This document shows positions 21,180 through 33,334 of a stretch of 64,000 nucleotides of DNA, piece by piece; the first letter of the stretch is position 1, and every line of letters starts with the position of its first letter. The notes beneath the pieces were generated by a model. That model saw only the letters and a list, made by a program, of their open reading frames with translations, was not told where the DNA came from and ran no database searches. Source of the DNA: Gadus chalcogrammus (taxonomy: Eukaryota; Chordata; Actinopteri; Gadiformes; Gadidae); contig NC_079415.1 of the NCBI RefSeq assembly GCF_026213295.1, positions 22,220,639 through 22,284,638 on the forward strand, given 5' to 3'. The position numbers and the translations under genes were made by a program.

Positions 21180-23458
21180 TGTCAGCCCTATATGATGTAG
21201 GTGGCGAATGGCATCCTTAATGACGGTAGCAATATCATCTGCTGGCATTGAAGATGGGGAAAATAAGTAACCAACCGTCTGTTGAAAGACATGATTAAGG
21301 TAAATGTGTTTGAATATACACAGCAATATCATAACAAATGTTTTTCTAAGGTATGGCTTGCCTGCTTCCATTTCCCCATAATGCCCCTAGCCATGACGAC
21401 CATCGCTTGTTTTGCTGCAGCCCCAGATGCAGATACACCATAAATGGCATCGTTCCTGCGATCATAATCAAATTGTTTTTTGATTGCCATCTCGTCCAGG
21501 ACGAGCGTACACATCCTCTCCACAGGGGTCATGGTGGCGGCGATGACTCCCATTTGGGAGATGATTCCCTGTAGGAAGCCAGGCTGTCAGGAAATAAAAG
21601 GTTAATAATCAGATTTTGTTCAATCTTAAAATTGTGAAACTGGTCGAAGTTGAGTAGTCTTATTTAATAAATTCGTATTTACAGAGAAATATCCCACACG
21701 TGCGCTAACGTAACGCCGAAGTGTCCTTCCAGAAGGAAGCGATAATATGGCCTTCATTTGACGGTAGGCCTTTGGGCTGCTGTGTAAAGGTGCGGCCACA
21801 CCAGACGCGTATCTCGCATACTTCGCGTATAAAATCGCCATTTTTTCCATAGGGAACCATTGGTTTACGCGCGTATTACGTGTTTCACGCGTAACGCGCG
21901 TATGAGGCGCGTATATTTACGCGCGTATAGCGCCGATCTAAACTATCACCCAAACACGGCGGCGTTTGGGTTTCCTACCTCGGACTCCAGCGCAGCCACG
22001 GCCGACAACTTTCTTTATTCTGGGTGGAAATAGTAACATAGTTACGCCATTAAATGCGTTTATGGAAAAAAAATTAGCGAGAAATGTGCCTTTTACTTTC
22101 GTAATGTTCGCTCGGTGAATGTGAAGGATGTTTGGTTTGATAGTTATGACGAAGAGGGAACGCTCCGTTCACTTGGATGGACATGGACTCATCTAGGCGA
22201 GTGACGTAGGCGCGTATGGCGCGTATGCGACCATTTTTGACACAAAATGGTCAAGCAACATTTTACGCGCGTATCTCGCGTAAAAATTAGACAAGATACG
22301 CGTCTGGTGTGGCCGCACCTTAACAGCTGCAGCCCTAGATCCTTCATGTGTCTGTTGAACCTTTTCCCTCTGTCCTTTTTCCCTGCCTCTGACAGTTGTG
22401 CCCTAATGAAGTTCTGGCAGCCCTCAGGACACCTCTGGAGCATCTCCTCCATCATTTCATGGGGACTACGAAAGAACAAGGTGGTGTTAAAATTCAATAT
22501 GCATTCCCTTAAATCAAGTGTTGATAATTCTAAAGGCATATTTTGTTTTTGTCTTTTATTGACATTACTTGGATTTTTTTGGCATGGCAGCTGGCTTCCT
22601 TTTCCTGCGTCTTAGCCTTTGCAGCCTTGCAAGGCGTGCCTGTAGTTGTTTTATTCCCTGAAATAACAAAAAAGGCATCCTTTATGTGTGTCTGCTACAT
22701 AATAATGCTACAGTCAGAATTTTGAAATTGAAGAAGCTCAGAACATCACCTGGTCCTTCTTTTGGAGACTGCTGTGCAGAATTGTCACCTGAGCCTCAGC
22801 CTGTTCTTTGGTGCCTCCATTTGACTCTACTGTCCCTTCTGCGCTCTCCTCTGTCCTTTCCTCCATTTCAACTGTTGTCTCTAGAGTCTCCTCTGTCCTT
22901 TCCGGTATAATTTCTGCTGTCTCCTCTGTGCTTTTCTCTGTCCCTCCCTCTGTGTCTATATACCTGTCTTCTTCCTCAGATTGACTCTGCTTAGCTTTTG
23001 AGGATTGAATCAGTCAATATCAAAGGATCAGTTAAAGTTAATTAATTCAATGTAATGTATGTAAATGTTATTTCAGGGGACTGTCTTAATTATTTGTATG
23101 TTGGTCTTGGTCTCAGTTATGTTACCTTCTTTTTTTTTTCACCTTTTAAGAGGTGGGGAGGCAAGGGATGGCGGGTTGTCGCAATCCACCAGTGTGGGGA
23201 GGGCATCTCTGGTGAGTGCCACCTTTCCATTGTGCTATTCGAAGCACACACAGCACAATGTATCAGTAAATCTATTAATTTTTATTATATTTAATTTAAA
23301 TTCTCATTTCTTTCAATATGCACAACTCACTTTTTTAAGGAAGCATTCCTCAAAATGCAGTTCACAGACAACATAGTGTTTTATAGTGCATTAACTCCTC
23401 GTGTGACATGGATTGTCTGAGGTCACTTCACCTCATGTTTATGAGCCATTTCTTTCTC
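21180..23458 (-). pseudogene. P-element/THAP9-like transposase gene, decayed, multi-exon
   Basis: Minus-strand exons with splice signals: 23458-23331 (THAP half with VCELHFEECFLKK; one stop and one shift), 23208-23143, 22994-22750 (acidic Glu/Thr linker), 22657-22569 (basic coiled coil), 22465-22321 continuing at 21787-21710 (SPHEMMEEMLQRCPEG … SSPKAYRQMKAILSLPSGRT, split by a MITE), 21583-21362 (VLDEMAIKKQFDYD…GIMGKWKQ, GC-type donor) and 21278-21180 (TVGYLFSPSSMPADDIATVI). Exon order and motifs, notably the first catalytic Asp context LDEM and WKQ-V-Y, fit P-element/THAP9 transposases. The first THAP CX2-4C exon was not located and everything after 21180 is lost. A DNA transposon remnant is more likely than a domesticated gene because of the stops. 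Confidence 0.75.
21788..22320. mobile_element. Harbinger-type MITE inside a P-like transposase exon
   Basis: AGGTGCGGCCACACCAGACG at 21788 is mirrored exactly by CGTCTGGTGTGGCCGCACCT ending at 22320, with TAA repeated on both sides (21785-21787, 22321-22323). The 3-bp TWA duplication fits PIF/Harbinger. Taking the MITE and one TAA out restores an open exon reading QLLHSSPKAY. Its centre (about 21995-22165) matches, reversed, the repeat at 13890-14030. Confidence 0.88.
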
Positions 23459-24973
23459 CTGAAATAGAAACCTGGATTAGAATCATAATTGTAAGAATGC
23501 ATCAACTTAGTTTACATCAGTAAACAATTTCCTAGAGAGCAGTTCTGTTGTACTCCTCCTCATGCCTCTTCCTTTCTTGATCTCTACAGTTGGACCTTGA
23601 TGCTGTGACAACGGACAAGTCTTCTTCCTCTGTCCTTTTTTCCCTGCCTCTGTTCAGTATGTTCAGTGTTGTTAAATCATTTCTCTTTTTTTATTTTTTA
23701 TTATTTACTATGTTACTGTTCTTATCTTGTGTTCTTGTTAGTGTGATGTTTGAATAAACTTGCCTGTTGCAATGTTGGTATGTTTGTATAATTACTGTTT
23801 CAACGTGACCTAGACCATACTTCTCATTTAACAAACATGTGTAGCTTATAATGCGTTGCAGGGCAGAGCAATTATATTCAATGGCTTAAAACAAACCCAT
23901 CTGTAAAGATCACTGAATGCATAGAAATCAATGACAAGTGGTGTAGATGGTTTTCCCTCTGTGCAAGGTCATTAGCCCAAGGCCTACAAAAAAAATAACT
24001 ACAGTAATGGCAGATTTTGAAGTTGTTAAATCGTTAACAAACGATTTGTATGGAACAATCGGTTAAGGTAATTTAAGTGCTTGAGTCTTGACACTTGAAT
24101 GAGAATGTCTAGCGCGCAACTTGAATAAGCCATGTGCGATTTTACCCGGGCTCCAGCTCAACTTTCCCTACCAGGTGCAGCCTCAGGTAGCCTAGGACCA
24201 TTCATACAGGAGCAAGCAAGAACGTTACCTTTTTCTTTCCTTGGGAAACGAAAAGAAGGACAATCCCTTTCCACTGTTGGAGCAGTTTATCATTGCACAT
24301 TTTCTAGGCATTTTTTTTTTTAACTATCTTTATTTTTGAAAAATAGACAATGACAGATTAAATGATATTGAGCGGGACATTGACTGTATAATTTAAGGTG
24401 GTCATACCGTACCATGTATAAAACGCATTGAACATTGAACACGAGAAATGGAAGAAATTCCATTTATACCCATGTACTTTCACCATACATAACTATATAA
24501 AAAATAAAAGGGCCTGCAGGAAAATATAAATATAGTACGCAAAAATTAACTTTGAAGGAAAGTCCTCCTTAAGATAATGTTTCCGATGCGCTTCAGCTTC
24601 AGATGCCGTCAAGAGCGGTCTCTGGTCGTAATCAGTCGCAAGTCCGTCCCTGACCAATCAGCATTCATTAGCAGAATGCTAGCGTATACGGCCAACAACG
24701 GCCCAAACTGTAAGAAATCGAAAGGACATAAGTGCTCATTCATTTGACTTTTGAACTATAATCTATATAGAACTTGCGGAATCTACAATAAAATTTGCGA
24801 TATTTCAACGACAAGCAGGTGAAAGAGACATATTTAGCCGTCTAGCCCCATTGACTCCCATTCAATCTGGACTCGCCCGCGATCACCCCCAGTGGATGTC
24901 TAATGGAACTACAACCAAGATCGGTACAATGGGGCGTATAGGGAGTGCCCAGGCTCTTCGTAGACGGGCTCTG
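23459..24973. other. No gene recognised
   Basis: Probably the 5' flank of the P-like gene. AT-rich with short homopolymers (24308-24321). The end, 24600-24973, contains CCCATTGACTCCCATTCA and runs up to a CTCAG/GTAAGAGC donor-like site that borders the inverted repeat. No open frame is convincing. Confidence 0.4.
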
Positions 24974-25656
24974 CCTCAGGTAAGAGCACGCATTGAATGG
25001 TTAAGAGACTAAAAACAAGAAGTAGGACTAAAACTACGCCACAAAAATTGATGGTATCAGCCCAAATGTAGTGGGTAGCCCGTTTAGAACTGTACAGTAG
25101 CAATTTAATTTGACAGATTTATTTAAGACACTACACTGTCATAAATGTGCACAGACGTATTTTAGCCAGCTAGTAGCCTATCCGAGCCCTACAGCCAGCT
25201 AGTACGGCTACAGGATGAAAAAGGCTGCGTCTTTAAATGTAAACTTTATTTTAGTGTAATTTTATTTGAAGAGCCTTGCATAAACGATATTGACCGTTGC
25301 TATGAACAAGAAACATGGTTCCTAAATGTTTAAATCAGGTCACAATGTTATCTTTAATGTGGTGTGTGATGGCTACCTTGCATCAATGACTGAGATGTGC
25401 TTTGATCGACCTAAAGCATTTAGACAGCCTATTCAAGAGTCTACCACACTATTGTCCACTCCTACAACATGTATACATACCGTTGTTGATCAGAGAGAGT
25501 ATACATATAATGATTATAGTCTCTTTACATTCGCAACATGTATGCAGAATAAAACATTTGCAATAAATACGGTTCTGTTTGGAAAAATCACAAAAAATAG
25601 GCTTTAAACTTTGTTTCCAGAATATTAGATTAAATTATAAGTATTATAAATCATAT
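24974..25656 (+). repeat. Dispersed inverted repeat, arm 2
   Basis: Reverse complement of 489-1035, about 24 kb apart. It contains ~150 bp absent from arm 1 (about 25401-25552). In this orientation the block starts at a splice-donor-like CAG/GTAAGA. Confidence 0.75.
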
Positions 25657-26042
25657 GCTATCACCAGAAGTTCAACAAAGTGATCTCTGATCTGTGGGCG
25701 TAGCCTACATATCCCTTCAAATGAAATGCTACCTTTTATTTGTCAATCTCTTCTGTATCTCAATCAAGTTTGAGTTCCCAATTCTGCTCTCTTTTCTCAA
25801 CAGATCCTGCAAATTTGTCATCCTACCAACCCTCTCCTAGTTTATTGAAAACAGAACAACCCAAAGGCACTTTTTAGAGCCACGCCTTTTCTTGTTTACT
25901 TGTCCTTGATGTGTTTTAACTGTTAGCCGTTGTCTCTCACTGTCACTGTGCTTACCTTTGTGTTCGTCTTATTTGTTCATCTTTCTGTCGCCTGTCTATC
26001 TGTCTGTGGGTCTTCATCATGAGCGATTCAGAGCTTGAGGAT
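25657..26042. other. No gene recognised
   Basis: About 390 bp between the inverted repeat and the broken retroviral LTR; no coding or repeat signal identified. Confidence 0.4.
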
Positions 26043-26997
26043 CTACAACAGAGCCGAGCATGTCGTTTTGCAAAAGACACACTGACTGGGGCTCCGATCC
26101 CAGTCCCTCTAAAGGCCTGATTCCACCGGACGCGTTACGGCAACGTTACGGCTGCGGCACGTCTTGGCCGCGGTCACCGCAGCAGATAGGTTCCACTCTA
26201 ATCAATGAGACCATTTCCACCGGGCGCGGCTGCAGAACGTCTCAGCAGCGTCCCAGGAGCGGCTCGCCGTGCCGCAGCGCTATCATTCCGTAGCATTCCT
26301 ATTTTTGCCGCAAGCCGTTGCTGAACCGCGTCAATTTCAACAGAGCAGATCGAGCAGGCCAGGAAGTGAAAAAGTAAAAGCCATAGAGCATCCGGTCCAT
26401 TTTCAATATAAAACACAATACTCAGCTCATGTAGCCACAGCTCATCACAACGTCATTTATGTACCAAATCATCATTTTTATAAGGGCAATGGCCGGAAGG
26501 ACAAAGCGTGGCATTTAATTGCAGTAGTTTTGGGAGTGGAAGGTGAGTGCATTAGGTTTAGGATTATCGCGTGATCTCGCGTGAATACGGCTGCCGCTGT
26601 GCTGCCGTAACGCGCCCGGTGGAAATGCAAGCAGGGCAAAGTCGCGGCCAAGACGTGCCGCAGCCGTAACGCAGCCGTAACGCAGCCGTAACGCGTCCAG
26701 TGGAATCCCCGGGTTATCCACACCAACTGAACTGTCATGCATGTAATATATGACCGTCCTGGTATATGTTCAAAATGGCCTTACATTCCCTTACGTATGT
26801 GCTCATCTCCTGTAGTTAATCTAAAAATGGGAGGATGACAGTAGCCTGGGCCCCAAAGTCCTTGGCGCCTTATCAGGCCATTACTCTGGGTCCAGGTGTG
26901 GTTTCTCTACTTTTCCACCATTAATGTTTATGCCTGATGTATATAGGCCTGATAATACTCATAGTTAATATAAAAGTAATGGTTAATTTCTCCCACA
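26043..26997 (-). repeat. ERV 3' LTR, truncated, filled by a MITE
   Basis: 26047-26109 plus 26714-26997 match 34137-34485 closely; the part corresponding to 34017-34130 is missing. The MITE at 26113-26713 accounts for the extra length. Confidence 0.85.
26113..26713. mobile_element. Harbinger-type MITE in ERV LTR
   Basis: Ends AGGCCTGATTCCACCGGACG and CGTCCAGTGGAATCCCCGGG are inverted repeats with inner GCACGTCTTGGCCGCG/CGCGGCCAAGACGTGC pairing. Flanks are TAA (26110-26112) and TTA (26714-26716). The sister LTR at 34200 reads CCTCTTATCC without the MITE, an empty site, so the target was TTA with one later change. GTTACGGCTGC-type motifs repeat at both ends. Confidence 0.88.
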
Positions 26998-27889
26998 TAT
27001 CCCCCCTTGTTGGGGCTGATAAGGTTCCAACAAATTACTTGAATTATTGCTAAGCCTATATGCTGCTAAGCCCTTGCCAAATTGACACCACATCTGGTCA
27101 TCGGTAAAAACCTCAGAGCTTCGACAGGGATTTCAACCTGATTTTAGGCCAAAAAGATTTACCAAATGCAGCGTATTATTAACACTCTAATCCCTACAAG
27201 TTGTTCATATGTAATCATAAAACCTTTCTAATCATAATAACACAATATTCTATATTCATCATGCAACTATATCAAAAGTGTATTTAGAATACCTACATAA
27301 TAATCATAAACAGCATAATAATCAATAATCATTCAGCATGCATTGAAAATTGGCATTATGTTGGCAAATATTTGGCAAATATGTGACATCATATTATACA
27401 TTTCAAAAATGTGTGAACCAATATTATACATTTAAAAAATGTGTGACCCAATATTATACAAAAAATTGACATAACATACATTCAAAAATGTGTGACATAA
27501 TATTATACTCAAAAACTAATGTTTCATCATAATACAGTTTTTAGAAATTTGAGATTGTCTGCATGCTTGAACGGATTTGAATGGCTCAGGTGATCTTCAT
27601 GTATTGGTGCGCAGGATACGAGTGGGGATACGAGTGTTGGCTGAAATCAAGCCTTGTAGATCATGAGGCCGGCTCACATGGAGAGGTTACTAGCACATCG
27701 TGTGAGCCTCCACCTGGTGTTTGATATATCACAGTCCACTCTCCTCTTCAGGTTCGCTCTGAAGCACTTTTCCATAAAGCTTCCACTCCCAATCATTTGA
27801 CTCATCTATGCCAGTTACCCTAAGGGTCATCTCCCTGGAGAGCCTAGATGCTATCATAGATCAATTTCAGCATCATTGTGTGGCTGTCG
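26998..27889 (-). other. ERV region between integrase and 3' LTR, env not recognisable
   Basis: This should hold env, but no open frame survives. 27360-27500 carries about four irregular repeats of an ATTATACATT…ATGTGTGA motif. No assignable gene. Confidence 0.4.
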
Positions 27890-27897
27890 CTCCTGAC

Positions 27898-28914
27898 CAG
27901 TGTTGGGTATCGTTACTTTTGAAAGTAATCAGTTAGGTTACTTTGTTACTATCAATTAAAAGTAATCCGTTACGTTACTACGTTACCTATAAATAAAAGA
28001 AACGCGTTAGAGTACTCGTGCGTTACCAACAATTAAAATGCGTTTGGGGTGCGTGCGTGTCCGCCTAGCGCAACAACAACACACATCCTCCTTTAGATGC
28101 ACCAACAGTGCTGACTGGTTATGAATCAATCATGAACCTATAGCATAATGACAGGAAAGACAGTCATCATATTGCACGTTTTATTTAACAGGCATTCATC
28201 CTTTGATCATTTGAACAGCTTCCATGAATAACATACTCCGGTAGGCAGTTATTTTAACAGAATGTAGCTTACCGTATTGGCTGCGCACAAAAGAACAGTG
28301 CGTCACACATAGCTTATCCACTTTACAAGTGCAGGCGCCTAACAAAGTGCTTAACAGGTAGGCACGCAACCTTTTAGAATTGGAAATTTAACTCAATTTA
28401 ACCGTATGCGTTGCACAAAAGAACAGTGCATGGCACTAAAAAAACATTGAAGAACTGAAAATGTTCGTGTGACCCTATAGCCCTACATTCATAACAATCA
28501 CGTAGGCTACCTTTAGCCTATTTATCACCAAAGTAATGGTTGAAACGTAGGAGAAGAAGGTGCTCAAAACGACCACTATGTTCTTCTTGTCCTTTTCGCT
28601 CTGTAACTCAAAATAATGAGCGTACCTCCAGGAATCTAAGGCTATCTTCTCGTCCATCTTGCCGCGGTAACACACGTAGCTTACACACACAGAGAGCGAG
28701 AGAGAGAGATGCAAGGAGCAGCATCTGACTAAATGCAGAAAACCCGGGACTTTACTTTCCTTATCGAGGGAAAATCTTAAAGTAACGGAGTAACGAGTGG
28801 TTATTTTGGAAATTAACGAGTTACTGATTACTGAATTCGCAAAACTAACGCGTTAGGTTACTCGTTACTGAAAAAAACGAATAAGAGTACTCTAACGCGT
28901 TACCCCCAACACTG
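27898..28914. mobile_element. Non-autonomous hAT with CAGTGTTGGG termini
   Basis: CAGTGTTGGGTATCGTTACT at 27898 is mirrored by GCGTTACCCCCAACACTG ending at 28914, with exact 8-bp duplication CTCCTGAC (27890-27897, 28915-28922). A minus-strand segment at 28525-28660 (MDEKIALDSWRYAHYFELQS) is probably a residual transposase piece. It sits in the tail of the retroviral integrase. Confidence 0.93.
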
Positions 28915-28922
28915 CTCCTGAC

Positions 28923-29700
28923 TCGGCTCGAAATGGATCTGGTCCTGGGGCAGCTAGTCAGCCCCAGGTGTGTCTGCGTCTGGCTCCTCCTCCTCACGCT
29001 CATCCCTGGGTTGGTGTTGCGTTTGTGACTTTGTATGGTCCTTCTCTCCTGGGCTCGTTCCACTTTCTCCTGAACACCCTTAGGTACACTTGGTCACCTG
29101 GCTCCACCCCCCTTGGTGGCTCATTCTCCAACTCTGGAACTCTGTCTTTCTCCTGTTGAAAAATAAGCCTGTGTATGCCAGTTAGTTGTCCCATATAGCG
29201 TCTTAATTCAGTTTCCAATTGTTCTAATGGAGGTCCTTTATGAGGCCCTCGAATGACAGGTGAAAGCATTTCATGCGGGGTTAGATGCGTCATTCTGTTA
29301 GTTTTCATGCGATAACTCATTAGTGTCAGTCGTAGTGCATTAGTCCTTTAATTTAGTACTCTAATTTAATTTTTTTAATCTTTGTCTTAAGCGTCCCATT
29401 CCTCTCTCCACCATACCTTGTGGTTTGAGGAATGTAGACACGGACTAGTCTTTATTAGACATGCAGATGTTAAATCACTTGTTTGAGTTTTTTCTGAATA
29501 AACGCTGCTCTATCGCCTGAGCTAATTTGTGAGGGAATTCCAAACCTTGGCATGACTTCTCTAGTCAGAAACTTGATTACTGTAGCCGCACTTTGGTCTT
29601 TTGATGGGACTGCTTCTACCCATCTGTTGAACACTGTTTTTTCAAATATTTAACACTCATTTAGCTGGATGTCAATCATTGTTTGCAAGTATGGTGAAGA
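28923..29700 (-). pseudogene. pol: ERV integrase fragment
   Basis: On the minus strand, 29690-29340 carries the decayed catalytic core (RWVEAVPSKDQSAATVIKFL and a degenerate second-Asp region, with stops). 29320-29000 is open and shows THLTPHEMLSPVIRGPHKGP, then PGDQVYLRVFRRKW and GPYKVTNATPT, the C-terminal domain of gamma/epsilon-type retroviral integrase. The order and spacing are right for the 3' end of pol. Several stops and a scrambled catalytic motif mean it is inactive. Confidence 0.75.
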
Positions 29701-31409
29701 AAAACCTTGTTTTCTAATTTTTTTCTAATTCTCCTCAATACCTCCCCCCTTGCGCAATGGTCAGAACCATGCGCATTAAATGATAAGTAAATCTAAGAAC
29801 GGCGATGGTGCAACCAACGTCGAAACGTCTAACCGTAACCATCAGCAAACTGAAACCAATCTTTTGGGAAGGGAAATCGAGACCAGTATGTCCAAATCCA
29901 AAGCCCAATATGGGTGGGTTTACCATCAGCCGCCTGAAACCACGCTGTTCCAAAGTCATGCACTAAACCAAAAAACGTACATGCGTTAGTGGGCTTCCAT
30001 ACCACAAAGGTAAAATAAAATAAAATAAAATAAAACGCGAAATGCCCCGTTCCAAGAACACCTCTGCTGCCAGAGCTGACATATCTGATTCCTGTTCCCC
30101 CTCCACCTTTCATCAGCCGGCTTTTCCTATGATGGTTGCAGTTCGTCACTTCATTTTCAAGTGAGCCAATGCTCACAGTGACTCTGCCAAGTAATCGTGA
30201 CTGTGCCTGTTTTAGGTTGTCCCGGGCTTCAAGGTGGGATCTTACCCGTCGTTGGCTAACCAGCCTTCCATACTGGCTTATTGCAGGATGCCGTACCTGG
30301 GATACGATCAATCCCCACCTATATGGTGGTATAGATCGCAAAGTGGAGGGATGGAGACAGAGTCTTCAGCCGCATCTGCCCTATGCAGCGTGTGTGTGCG
30401 TAAAAGATACACATCAGGGCAACTATAAAACAAAAGTTAATTTATCAGAGTTAAAATTATTAAAGTGTTGCAGCAGCAGTAGTGGCATTTGAAAGGTAAA
30501 CCCACTACTTCCGAATCCAATTTGACAACATAGCATGTATGACTCCTTCCCAGCAGATGTGGCGTCAATCCACCTATTGTCCTGAACAAGAAGATGTGAA
30601 AGAAAACAAAAATCACAATATTAAAACTTGCATTTTCAATATTGGGCGACTCACTTCTGTCTTAACCGTTACTCAAAATCACAATTCTCTTCATAATCCT
30701 ACCCGATTGCCCTTCACTATCTATTTAAATTGGACGACCTAATTAAACCTTTTATTCTACCTATTGCTTGCATTTAGTTTTTTCCATATTTTGATTCACT
30801 ACTATACCAAACCCAAACCCTCTATGTTGATCTTAACTAGTTTATTCAACACTGAATTGATACATTGTTTCTATTTACTAATTAACCATATTGTTTTATC
30901 TGAAGTGTGCTTGTGTATCCCCTTGTGTACTCCATCACTCGGAGTAGGAGAGGATTCTCCCCTACCTCGGCAGCCCTGACACACACACGAGAACAGGCTC
31001 ACACACACATCCTTTCTTATTTTATTTTGCTTATTTATTTTAAATGACATTTGTCATCGTGGATAACCTAAATTAGAAATTTGGATAACGTTTTATCATA
31101 CTTATTTGGTCTAATTTTTAAGTATTGCCGATTGTTTTTTCTAAATTATAAGATCACTTTTAATAAATTGTCTATGACTTATCATAATCTCTAAGGAAAT
31201 ATTTTATTTGTGTTGTTATCTTGGCACCTAGACCTCATCAGGTCCAAGCACCAAAATAACATCCACCTATCCACGCAGAGTCCATGGGTTGGGTCAGCTC
31301 CTCTTTTGATGAGTCACTTTACCCTGGCGCCATTGAACCCACTGACTCCTGTGGAGTGTGGTTTGCAGACAATTTTTAACAGTAATTGCTCATGTTTTGG
31401 ATTCTAGAT
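29701..31409. other. ERV interior without recognisable genes
   Basis: A 170-codon minus-strand frame (30341-29829) matches no family I know and crosses a (TAAAA)n run at 30011-30034, so I treat it as chance. No RT or protease motif is seen. Confidence 0.35.
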
Positions 31410-31548
31410 AATTATTCCTGAATCCTGTGATCACCATGTAACTTGCTCAGGGACATATCAACACTCGGCTAGGAGGAGCTGGGGATCGAACTAACAACCT
31501 TTCAGTTGCAAGACACCCTCTACTTCCTGAGCTAAACCGACCCCCAGC
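31410..31548 (-). mobile_element. tRNA-derived SINE, minus strand
   Basis: On the minus strand 31536-31515 reads TTAGCTCAGGAAGTAGAGGG (box A-like) and 31499-31481 reads GGTTGTTAGTTCGATCCCC (box B), followed by TGTCCCTGAGCAAG, a motif common downstream of the tRNA head in fish SINEs. There is no acceptor stem, so it is not a tRNA gene. RNA polymerase III promoter boxes are visible. Confidence 0.75.
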
Positions 31549-33334
31549 CTCCTCTCCGCTGATTTATTACCTCTGGGTCGTTCCGCATCCGCCCTTTTTT
31601 CTTTCTTTACATTCCTCTCCCTTTCCCTTCTCCAAACACCTTCTCCCTCTGATGCAAACCGTTGTCTCACCAATGCTCTGTGTACCAAGATGTAATGATC
31701 TATACCTCATGATGTTCCGACACGATGGAGAGTCTCCAAGAACCACAGAATCACCAATCCCAGTGGTGGTTCTACGTTTTCTCTAAAACAGTGGACATAG
31801 GTTACATTCAGGGACCAAATACAGAGTACATCCAAGCACACAAATAATCTATTCAGCACAATGCAAATTCAATCTCTTTCTCTCTGTTGTCTCTCTGTCC
31901 AGCCCCCACCGGCGGGTTTTCCTTACTTACGTTCCGTTTCTCTAACTCTCTTTACCTCTCTTTACCTACTACCTTTGCTTTCACAAATCTCCATAACCAT
32001 TTTCACTTTCAGTAATCCTTTCCTTTCCTTTCTGGTTTATTCGTTTTTGGACACACTCCAAAACTAGATTATTAATCTTAAAAGGCCATCGAAAGATATG
32101 AATCTCCCCAAAGAAACTTCAAACCGGAAAGCCTTCTCCAATCTCATCGCCACTTCTCGTTGCCAATCCATACACTCTTCCTCTTCTCTGTCTCACTCTT
32201 CACTTCATCTGACCCCTCTAACTCAACTCAATGCTAACTCTTTCTCACTCACTCAGTCACTCCTCACTCATTCGCTCACATATACAACTTAAAATAAGAA
32301 TTCTCAGATTGTCATCCTTGGAGCTGTCATAGGTATTAACTGCGTGTGTAACAAAGCTAGAACTCACTTTTCCCTGTCCCTCTTTGCTGAGGCCGTTTTT
32401 CCACTTCTGTTATCTATGTAATTCCTTATTACTACCTCCATGTCCCTATACATTATTGGATCAAAAGTCCCTCCCATGGGCCATATAGTGCCTGATCCTT
32501 CTGTCCTTTCTTCCCATTTCTCAGAGATCTTTATCATCTCACCTTTGAGCAATAGACGGTCTCTACTCAAAATCTCAACCGCTGTTGGTGCCATTCTAAA
32601 TTATTGCTTTATTACTTTATTTATTTTATTTATTTGTTCTGAAATACACTATTTATTAATACAATTTATTTGAGTTTATTCTAATAGTTAGTTTAAATAC
32701 TTTATTATCTCTAAGCTACAAATGTGAACTCTTCCCCCTCCCCCCACTCTTCTCCCTCCCGAAGATTGGAATGTGGCCCCAACCCTTCGCTGTTATCAAT
32801 TCTCAACCCTGCCTTACAGGCTCCTGCTCGTCCCCTGTGTGTGCTCGTGCACATGAAGTTGGAGTCAGCGCGATTATGTTTAAGTCAAAGAAGATTTACA
32901 CATTTATTCATTACTTCAACAAATTAACTATTCTCTATCCGTCTAATTTATATATGATTATCAACTACTTTAAACAAATTAACTATTCTCTGTCCGCCTA
33001 ATTTATTTATGACAGAATCAACAAAAAATAAACCGGGTCGTAAAAATCTCAGAGGTAACTTAATCCTAACACTTAAATACAGACAATAAACCGATTCATA
33101 CCATTTTTTTTATATTACATTGAAAAATGTCCGAATTGTTTGTAATTAATTACAAATAAAAGGTTGACCGAGCGTAGAAACCGGCCTTTTGATTAAAACA
33201 TGAACAGTCGAGTACTCCAACTCTGAGCTACTCAACCCGAACTTAAAACACAGTAGTCGGCACTTCAAGGAAACTCTTCTCAAATAAAATGAATTAATCG
33301 ACGGCAATGAATTTCAACCATCTCGATCTCGAAA
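31549..33334. other. ERV leader/gag region without recognisable genes
   Basis: AT- and pyrimidine-rich. A 76-codon minus-strand frame (32594-32364, contains GGTFDPIMYRDMEVVIRNYI) might be a gag remnant but I cannot place it. Nothing else supported. Confidence 0.35.

Noticed and set aside
29829..30341. 170-codon minus-strand frame in the ERV
   Set aside because: Crosses a TAAAA microsatellite, has no known motif and low-complexity aromatic stretches; likely chance.
31470..31546. tRNA gene (box A and B present)
   Set aside because: No acceptor stem or anticodon arm, and a SINE-like body follows; called a SINE.
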